Source: Sphingobacteriales bacterium (GTDB lineage Bacteria; Bacteroidota; Bacteroidia; Sphingobacteriales; Sphingobacteriaceae). Taken from it: a stretch of 39,260 nucleotides of DNA. Location of the stretch: positions 1 to 39,260 of the forward strand of contig JACXVB010000026.1 of the NCBI GenBank assembly GCA_014763615.1. Reading direction: 5' to 3'. Each line of letters opens with the position of its first letter. Positions within the stretch are counted from its first letter, which is position 1. The notes beneath the pieces are model-generated. The model saw nothing but the letters and a program-made list of their open reading frames with translations. It made no database searches and had not been told where the DNA came from. Positions 33,625 through 39,260 of the stretch are shown piece by piece. The position numbers were made by a program, and so were the translations under genes.

Positions 33625-33861
33625 ATAATTTTTTCTAATATGTTGATTTAAAATGCGATTGGAGCATGCAAGGGCTGCCTGCTACCGAGTATCGAAGATT
33701 GAAAAAAAAATCGGTTTATAAAACTAAAATTTAAAATTATTGTTAAACAACTCTTTTCTAGTTAAATAAATGTTTTCTGATGCGATTTTTATTTATTTAA
33801 AGCTTCGTTAAGTACAATTATTACAAATTTCAAAAATTTGAAAAGTAATTTTAATCAAAGT

Positions 33862-35409
33862 CTAATATTCTCCAAAAACCGACCTTAAAACATCAGCAAT
33901 TTCACCTAAAGTAGCATATTCTTCTACCGCTTCTAAAATGAATGGCATCAGATTCTGATCTCCTTGAGCTGCTTCTTTTAAATTTTCTAGCTTTTTAGCA
34001 ACTAATTGGTTGTTTCTTTCTGATTTTAGTTGTTGTATTTTATTGATTTGCTCCTGACGGATGCTGTCATCTACTCTAAAAACTTCCGGATTAATGGCTT
34101 CATCAGCAGTAAATTTATTTACACCAACTATAATTTGCTCACCAGACTCAATTGCTTTTTGATATTGATAGGCAGAATCTGCAATTTCATTTTGAAGATA
34201 ACCTTGTTCTATAGCATTTACTGAACCCCCCATGGCATCAATCTTATCAATGTATTTCCAGACGGCTGCTTCTAAATCATCCGTCAAAGTTTCTACAAAA
34301 TAAGAACCTGCTAATGGATCAACCGTTTCGGTTACGCCACTTTCATAAGCAATGAGTTGCTGTGTACGCAAAGCGATGGCCGCAGCTTCTTCTGTAGGTA
34401 AAGACAGCGCCTCATCATAACCATTGGTATGTAAAGATTGCGTTCCGCCTAAAACTGCTGCCAGCGCTTGGTTACTTACTCTTACAATATTATTGATGGG
34501 TTGTTGTGCAGTTAAGGTAGAGCCGCCTGTTTGGGTGTGAAAACGCAGTTGCTGCGCTCTTGCATCTGTTGCGCCTAATTCTTTGGCGATTTTTGCCCAC
34601 ATTCTCCTTGCTGCTCTAAATTTGGCAATCTCTTCAAAGAAATTGTTGTGACAGTTAAAGAAGAAAGATAATCTCTTCGCAAAGACATTAATATCTAAAC
34701 CTTTTTCTATAGCTGCTTTTAGATAGGTTTTTCCGTTGGCTAAAGTAAAAGCTAATTCCTGTACGGCTGTAGAACCCGCCTCGCGGATGTGATACCCTGA
34801 TATAGAAATGGTATTCCATTTAGGCACTTCTTTGCTACAATATTCGAAAATATCTGTAATTAAGCGCATAGAAGCTTTTGGCGGATAAATGTAAGTCCCG
34901 CGGGCGGCGTACTCTTTCAATATATCATTTTGGATGGTGCCAGAAATCTTAGAAATATCTGCTCCTTGCTTTTTTGCTAAAGCGATATACATTGCCAAAA
35001 GCGTAGATGCAGTTGCATTGATGGTCATGGAGGTGGTGATCTTTTCTAAATCGATTCCATCAAACAAAACCTCCATATCTTTCAATGAATCTATAGCAAC
35101 GCCTACTTTACCCACTTCGCCTTCTGCTAAATCGTGATCGCTATCATAACCTATTTGTGTGGGTAAATCAAAAGCTACTGAAAGTCCCATGGTACCTTGT
35201 TGCAAAAGATAATGATACCGTTTATTAGATTCAGCAGCAGTAGAAAATCCAGCATATTGGCGCATCGTCCACAACCTTCCACGGTACATATCTTTCTGAA
35301 TTCCTCTAGTAAATGGGAATTCAGCAGGAAGTTCTTGCATTGGATTGCAGGTGGTGTAAACTTCTTTAATTTCTATTCCTGATGTGGTTTTGAATTGCTT
35401 ATCGCTCAT
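33862..35409 (-). CDS. Methylmalonyl-CoA mutase catalytic subunit without B12-binding domain
   Basis: The 515-residue protein is only the TIM-barrel catalytic part of the mutase, ending at VGEI-like [16 protein letters not shown] where the full enzyme would continue into its cobalamin domain; no DxHxxG motif is present. Substrate residues match methylmalonyl-CoA mutase: Tyr52 (RQYAGFS) and Arg182 (PPKASMR), corresponding to Tyr89 and Arg207 of the propionibacterial enzyme; isobutyryl-CoA mutases have Phe and Gln. It needs a separate small B12-binding subunit, not found here. The start is seven bases after the upstream hypothetical gene, so they form an operon. Confidence 0.88.
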   Translation of the reverse strand: MSDKQFKTTSGIEIKEVYTTCNPMQELPAEFPFTRGIQKDMYRGRLWTMRQYAGFSTAAESNKRYHYLLQQGTMGLSVAFDLPTQIGYDSDHDLAEGEVGKVGVAIDSLKDMEVLFDGIDLEKITTSMTINATASTLLAMYIALAKKQGADISKISGTIQNDILKEYAARGTYIYPPKASMRLITDIFEYCSKEVPKWNTISISGYHIREAGSTAVQELAFTLANGKTYLKAAIEKGLDINVFAKRLSFFFNCHNNFFEEIAKFRAARRMWAKIAKELGATDARAQQLRFHTQTGGSTLTAQQPINNIVRVSNQALAAVLGGTQSLHTNGYDEALSLPTEEAAAIALRTQQLIAYESGVTETVDPLAGSYFVETLTDDLEAAVWKYIDKIDAMGGSVNAIEQGYLQNEIADSAYQYQKAIESGEQIIVGVNKFTADEAINPEVFRVDDSIRQEQINKIQQLKSERNNQLVAKKLENLKEAAQGDQNLMPFILEAVEEYATLGEIADVLRSVFGEY

Positions 35410-35416
35410 CCTTGAT

Positions 35417-35944
35417 TTATAATTGGTGAATATCGTTTTTCATCACTAACAAGGCTAACTCGTATGGGTTTTCCTCAATTTCACTTAATCTGGCAAAAAT
35501 CACTTTGCTCAATTCAACTGCAGAGGCATTTTCTGGCAGGTTAGTCATCGCTTGGTTTACCACGTTAATGGTATCATCCTTTACTCTTTTAATGATATTC
35601 CATGAATCATTATTCACGTAGAGTTGTTGCGATAGGTTATGTTGATATTCGGCTCTCACCTCCGTCAAGATTAGATTTTGCATTTCTTTCGCAGTCATTC
35701 CAGGCAAATGCAGTCTCACCAATAAATTAGAAGGATTAATCCGCTCAATAAAAAGCGTCAATCTCTCATAAGCCTGTAATTTCAGTGGCAAAACATCTTT
35801 CACCACCATCTTTTTGTACTCTAGTTCTTTAAAATTGTAATAGCTATCAAATTGTCCCTTATAAATAAAGTAAGCTCCTAAAACCACCAAAAGGCCAGAA
35901 AGTGTAAATTTTAAGACATCTAAAGCAAAATTTCCTATATCCAT
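35417..35944 (-). CDS. Membrane-anchored hypothetical protein upstream of the mutase
   Basis: I do not recognise a function. The 175-residue protein has one N-terminal membrane helix (about 10-28, [19 protein letters not shown]), then a soluble helical part with conserved-looking phrases ([57 protein letters not shown]) and an acidic C-terminus. There is no signal cleavage site. It lies seven bases before the mutase gene and may be its membrane partner, or simply share its transcript. Confidence 0.8.
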   Translation of the reverse strand: MDIGNFALDVLKFTLSGLLVVLGAYFIYKGQFDSYYNFKELEYKKMVVKDVLPLKLQAYERLTLFIERINPSNLLVRLHLPGMTAKEMQNLILTEVRAEYQHNLSQQLYVNNDSWNIIKRVKDDTINVVNQAMTNLPENASAVELSKVIFARLSEIEENPYELALLVMKNDIHQL

Positions 35945-36006
35945 AATGAATTTGTAAGTTGTTGGTCAAATAAGGTTTAAAGAAAACAAAAGTCTGCATT
36001 TTGCCT

Positions 36007-36014
36007 TATATTTG
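36007..36014 (+). promoter_or_regulatory. -7 box upstream of the A-type carrier gene
   Basis: TATATTTG matches TANNTTTG, 19 bases before the ATG at 36034. A clear -33 box at the usual spacing is not seen. Confidence 0.45.
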
Positions 36015-36033
36015 TACAATAAATATTTGATTT

Positions 36034-36384
36034 ATGAGCACAGCAGTGGAAACAGCCGCACCCGTAAGTTTAACCGAAGGTGCAAAAAAAGAAGTAAAAA
36101 AGTTAATGTCGCAACAAGAGCTTGGTCCAGAATTTGGCTTGCGTTTAGGCGTTGAAGGTGGTGGTTGCGCTGGGATGAATTACGTTCTAGGTTTCGACCA
36201 GAAAAAAGATGGCGACAATGAATATGATATAGATGGCATAAGAGTTTTTATGCACAAAGCACATGGTTTGTATTTAGTGGGGATGGAAGTTGATTTTCAA
36301 CACGGGTTGAATGCCAGAGGCTTTGTATTTAATAACCCTAACGCAAGTAGCACTTGCGGATGTGGAACCAGTTTTTCAGTTTAG
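36034..36384 (+). CDS. Iron-sulfur cluster assembly A-type carrier (IscA/ErpA/HesB)
   Basis: A 116-residue A-type carrier that receives and hands on Fe-S clusters. The three conserved cysteines are Cys45 (GGGCAGMNY) and Cys108/Cys110 (STCGCGTSF). LTEGAKKEVKKLM and GFVFNNPNA complete the fold. The gene stands alone with its own -7 box upstream and a strong terminator downstream. ErpA or IscA cannot be separated without phylogeny. Confidence 0.92.
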   Translation: MSTAVETAAPVSLTEGAKKEVKKLMSQQELGPEFGLRLGVEGGGCAGMNYVLGFDQKKDGDNEYDIDGIRVFMHKAHGLYLVGMEVDFQHGLNARGFVFNNPNASSTCGCGTSFSV

Positions 36385-36405
36385 ATTTAGTTTTTGATGA
36401 ATGAT

Positions 36406-36438
36406 AAAACGCCAGCTTCAAATCAAGCTGGCGTTTTT
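36406..36438 (+). terminator. Bidirectional terminator between the Fe-S carrier and the esterase
   Basis: A perfect 13-bp stem, AAAACGCCAGCTT with AAGCTGGCGTTTT, six-base loop, ending in TTTTT. It serves both converging genes. Confidence 0.88.
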
Positions 36439-36450
36439 CTTTTTATGAAT

Positions 36451-37530
36451 TTACCATTTGATATTCTTATCTATAAAATCAATCAAACCTTGTGCTAAAG
36501 CTTCTTGTTCTTTAACACTTGGGTGCCCAGATGTTTCTTTAAACGGAACAAACAAGGTGTAAATCTTGTTATCATTTAAGTCACTTACGGCTTTTTGAAC
36601 GTAAGATGGCCAAGAAGAGCCTTTTCTGGTAATATCCATATTTCCTAGCATACAAATAATTTGTGCTTTAGGATATTTTGCTCTAATGGTTTTCACAAAA
36701 TCTTGATAAGATTTGATGATAAAATCCTCCGCTGGCATTTGAGTTCCAAAACGATGCTTAAACTCTGGATGTTCAGGTTTATTTACCAACCAAGAATCGT
36801 TTTGTAATAAATTAATCACAACTAGATCCGGCGTATATTTAGAAAAATCCCATTTACTATTTGAATCTGTGGGGTCTATTCTGTCATACATCTCTGGCAT
36901 AATCAACGGAAACCAGCTCAGCATAATACCAATTCCGCTTTTGGCGATGCAAGAATATTGAGTATTAAAGTGCCTTGCTGTGATAGCTGCGTAAGACTCA
37001 TAGTTATTCTCAAAATAACCAAGAGGACTATCGTGTAATGGCGCATCAACACCATAAGCACAAGTAATAGAGTTTCCGTAAAACTCCATTTTACGTTTTG
37101 GTGAAAGTTTAGGTGCGAGTACTTTTTCATTCTTATTGAGCTCAAATCCATAAAAATAAGTTTTCCCCTTATCCCATTCTGTAATTTTAAAAAGCTCAAC
37201 CTCATGTTCTCCGGCAGGTAAGTTTTTTACCAAAGTGTAACTCTTCTTTACGGTATCAAAATGTAGTTTTCCTTTTAATTGATGATCAACAATTAAATTG
37301 TAATAATTAGCCGTATCTGCTTCTTTGATTATGGCAGCTAATGAAGTTCCTTTAAAATGTATGGCAACCGAATTTCCAGACCAACATAAAACGGCTGCAT
37401 CATTTGTTTCCAGAATTCTTCCTTGATAAGTTAGATGAGCATCATTAAAGGGAATCCATGATTTTTGAGCAAAGCTTTGGAGAGAAATCCCAAAAAAAAG
37501 CCCGCAAAGGAGTAGTTTAGATTTATACAT
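36451..37530 (-). CDS. Secreted SGNH/GDSL esterase, carbohydrate esterase family 2-like
   Basis: A 359-residue exported enzyme: signal peptide 1-21 (SLQSFA-QK), an N-terminal beta-sandwich region (about 25-135), then an SGNH hydrolase domain with nucleophile Ser154 in YGNSITCAYG and His336 in GHPSVKEQ, plus LLQNDSW as the third block. This two-domain layout is that of CE2 deacetylases, which remove acetyl groups from plant polysaccharides such as xylan or mannan. It is a lone gene. Confidence 0.85.
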   Translation of the reverse strand: MYKSKLLLCGLFFGISLQSFAQKSWIPFNDAHLTYQGRILETNDAAVLCWSGNSVAIHFKGTSLAAIIKEADTANYYNLIVDHQLKGKLHFDTVKKSYTLVKNLPAGEHEVELFKITEWDKGKTYFYGFELNKNEKVLAPKLSPKRKMEFYGNSITCAYGVDAPLHDSPLGYFENNYESYAAITARHFNTQYSCIAKSGIGIMLSWFPLIMPEMYDRIDPTDSNSKWDFSKYTPDLVVINLLQNDSWLVNKPEHPEFKHRFGTQMPAEDFIIKSYQDFVKTIRAKYPKAQIICMLGNMDITRKGSSWPSYVQKAVSDLNDNKIYTLFVPFKETSGHPSVKEQEALAQGLIDFIDKNIKW

Positions 37531-37653
37531 TGGATTTTAAATATTTAGCTGTTGCCAATTTAGTGATATTTTAAAAAAAGTTAAGTGTAACAAAGTAGGG
37601 TAACCGACTGTCTAAACTTGAGGATTTTGTATTTTTAGAGCAAGGTTAAATTA

Positions 37654-38886
37654 ATGGACAATATAGAAAACGTAAAAGTAGCGCTGCAATCAATCGGGAG
37701 TAATAAATTAAGAACATTCTTAACCGCTTTAATTATTGCAATTGGTTTGATGGCTTTGGTTGGAATTTTAACCTCCATTGATGCGATAAAAGGCTCTTTA
37801 AATAACACTTTCGCAAGCATGGGCGCCAATTCTTTTACCATCAGAAATAGAGGGACAGGAATTAGGATTGGAGGAAATGGCAACAGACCTAAAACTTTTC
37901 CGATTATTAAATACCGAGAAGCGATGGAATTTAAAAATCGCCTATCTGTACCTGCAACGGTATCTGTAAATACCTTTGTTTCTTTCGCTTCCACCGTTAA
38001 ATATAAAAATGACAAGACCAATCCAAACATTTCTGTTTTAGGTGCCGATGCGGCCTATATCATGACTGGGGGTTATAAAATCGCCGAAGGCAGAAACTTT
38101 TCTAACAGTGAAATGGAGTTTGGCTCGAGCGTGGTGATTATTGGTGATGAGATTAAACAGAAATTTTTTAGTAAAGAAAGTGCTTTAGACAAAATTATCA
38201 CTATTGGGAATAATAAATTTAGAATAATTGGTGTTTTTGCTCCAAAAGGAAGTAGCGTTGGTTTTGGTGGAGACAAGGTTTGTGTAATTCCGCTTTTTAA
38301 AGGAAGACAAATCATGACTAATCCTAATCCAACTTATACCATTTCTGTAATGATGGATGATCCCCTAAAAATGGATTATACCATTGGTGAAGCTACTGCA
38401 TTGATGAGGAAAATAAGAAATTTAGATGTTCAACAAGATAATAACTTCGAAATCACAAAAAGCGACGCCATAGCAGAAACCTTAATTAGCAATTTAAAAT
38501 ATATAAAATATGCAGGAATTGCCATTGGTTTAATCACCCTAATAGGTGCTGCAATTGCTTTGATGAACATCATGATGGTTTCTGTTACGGAGAGAACTCG
38601 TGAAATTGGAGTAAGAAAAGCCATCGGTGCCAATCCCAAATTGATCAGAAAGCAGTTTCTTTATGAAGCTATTGTGATTTGCTTAATCGGCGGCTCAATT
38701 GGTATATTTTTAGGAATTGTGATGGGAAATTTACTGGCTTTAGCCATGGGCGCATCTTTCATCGTTCCTTGGTTATGGATTTTATTAGGATTGGTAGCTT
38801 GTGTTGGAACTGGCTTAGCTTCTGGAATTATCCCTGCTTCTAAAGCCTCAAAACTAGACCCCGTTGAGGCGTTGAGATATGAGTAA
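37654..38886 (+). CDS. MacB-like ABC transporter permease (FtsX family)
   Basis: A 410-residue permease with one N-terminal membrane helix (about 22-44, LTALIIAIGLMALVGILTSI), a large periplasmic MacB_PCD domain (about 50-270) and three C-terminal helices forming the FtsX domain, starting with MMVSVTERTREIGVRKAIGA, the hallmark coupling segment. Such proteins use an ATPase partner to drive mechanical work on periplasmic substrates or outer-membrane efflux. No ATPase or membrane-fusion gene is adjacent in the window; the gene is flanked by the esterase and the empty right end. Confidence 0.9.
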   Translation: MDNIENVKVALQSIGSNKLRTFLTALIIAIGLMALVGILTSIDAIKGSLNNTFASMGANSFTIRNRGTGIRIGGNGNRPKTFPIIKYREAMEFKNRLSVPATVSVNTFVSFASTVKYKNDKTNPNISVLGADAAYIMTGGYKIAEGRNFSNSEMEFGSSVVIIGDEIKQKFFSKESALDKIITIGNNKFRIIGVFAPKGSSVGFGGDKVCVIPLFKGRQIMTNPNPTYTISVMMDDPLKMDYTIGEATALMRKIRNLDVQQDNNFEITKSDAIAETLISNLKYIKYAGIAIGLITLIGAAIALMNIMMVSVTERTREIGVRKAIGANPKLIRKQFLYEAIVICLIGGSIGIFLGIVMGNLLALAMGASFIVPWLWILLGLVACVGTGLASGIIPASKASKLDPVEALRYE

Positions 38887-39212
38887 AGTGCCTCATCCTA
38901 AAGAGGATGTCTAAAAAAAAATTTTAGCTGGTATCAATTAACGTTTCTTCAATAGATATTTCTTAAACTGTATAATCTTCATTATTTAAACCATTTCAAA
39001 TTAAATATTGAGGATTTATCAATCTAAATGAGGTTGTTTTGACTTTTGAGATGGCCTCTTTTGATTTGCACAATCGATTTTCAATTTCTTTTAATACCTA
39101 CAAAATAGTGTTAACAGCTAAGAAGAGGATAGTAGGGAGGGGGGAGACTAAAAACAATCTACAACAGAATGAGGGAGTTAGGGAGCTGAGGTAAAATAAA
39201 TAGGAGAAGTAC
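38887..39212. other. Gene-free stretch at the right end
   Basis: No open frame of note is seen. A weak hairpin (CATCCT-AAAG-AGGATG, about 38894-38909) followed by an A-rich stretch lies just after the macB stop. A purine-rich patch with G runs (39134-39190) precedes the promoter described next. Confidence 0.5.
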
Positions 39213-39243
39213 TTGACGGGGAGGAAAAAAGTTAGCACTTTTG
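39213..39243 (+). promoter_or_regulatory. Strong-looking promoter at the window edge
   Basis: TTGAC (39213-39217), 18 bases, then CACTTTTG (39236-39243), one base off TANNTTTG, followed by CACTCCGCAAACGCGAG. A perfect -33 box and the TTTGCACTCCG start resemble promoters of stable RNA operons in this phylum. What it drives lies beyond the window. Confidence 0.55.
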
Positions 39244-39260
39244 CACTCCGCAAACGCGAG

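Noticed and set aside
33739-33750. TTGTTAAACAA palindrome upstream of dnaA as an operator
   Set aside because: An 11-base palindrome in very A+T-rich DNA is expected by chance, and there is no second copy.
31725-33861. Replication origin next to dnaA
   Set aside because: Only one 8/9 match to a DnaA box (TGTGGATCA near 33216, inside the gene) and no cluster in either flank. Bacteroidota origins are often away from dnaA.
37654-38886. Complete MacAB-TolC efflux system
   Set aside because: Only the permease is present; no ATPase or membrane-fusion gene lies beside it.
39134-39190. G-quadruplex upstream of the edge promoter
   Set aside because: Two G-run pairs exist, but the gap between them is about 35 bases, too long for a confident call.

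Overview
The window looks like chromosomal DNA from a Bacteroidota bacterium, most likely family Sphingobacteriaceae (Pedobacter-like). The case rests on A+T-rich coding sequence, promoter -7 boxes of the TANNTTTG type, few Shine-Dalgarno motifs, an epimerase-type threonine dehydrogenase, a lamin-tail surface protein, and CruF/CrtD/CrtW carotenoid genes. The genus is inferred; no rRNA gene is present to confirm it.

Layout. 1-1484: a terminator, then a dead IS4-type insertion sequence whose transposase carries two in-frame stops and a frameshift. 1670-7464 (minus): an acidic/basic repeat protein coupled to a DUF2442 protein, YebC, threonine dehydrogenase, a small membrane protein and a large secreted lamin-tail protein. 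7528-13063 (plus): aspartate-semialdehyde dehydrogenase, a 3-mercaptopyruvate sulfurtransferase, a class II Fic AMPylase behind three phased operator-like palindromes, a GNAT acetyltransferase and a PBP4-type DD-peptidase. 13117-19551 (plus): a tightly packed carotenoid-tailoring operon (crtD-like desaturase, acyltransferase, glycosyltransferase, cruF, ispH, crtW) ending in ferrochelatase. 19613-20548: a Xre/MbcA-RES toxin-antitoxin pair with an operator of two palindromes, ending against convergent waaA. 21830-27035 (plus): a nucleotide-sugar block (ugd, UDP-xylose synthase, galE, rmlB) closing with a CpsB-type PHP phosphatase. 27193-29157 (minus): a CoA-binding protein and a COG2509 flavoprotein. 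29246-31724 (plus): lemA, two TPM-domain genes and a Nudix hydrolase. 32197-35944 (minus): dnaA, a stand-alone methylmalonyl-CoA mutase catalytic subunit and an unknown membrane-anchored protein. 36034-38886: an A-type Fe-S carrier, a CE2-like esterase (minus) and a MacB-like permease. The last 370 bases hold no gene but end in a strong-looking promoter.

How the genes work together. The carotenoid operon encodes late steps only: hydration (CruF), 3',4'-desaturation (CrtD), 4-ketolation (CrtW), glycosylation and acylation. From gamma-carotene made elsewhere, this predicts a keto, 1'-glycosylated and acylated monocyclic carotenoid of the myxobacton-ester type. ugd and uxs run in series from UDP-glucose to UDP-xylose; galE, rmlB and the phosphatase fit exopolysaccharide or surface-glycan supply, and nearby waaA adds Kdo to lipid A.

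The points most worth a second look are three 27-bp palindromes with an exact 41-bp period upstream of fic, the glycosyl-acyl keto-carotenoid operon, a family of intergenic elements with conserved ends and variable hairpin middles (three copies), and a coding repeat that shares its words with intergenic DNA. There is no CRISPR array, no prophage and no tRNA that I can see.
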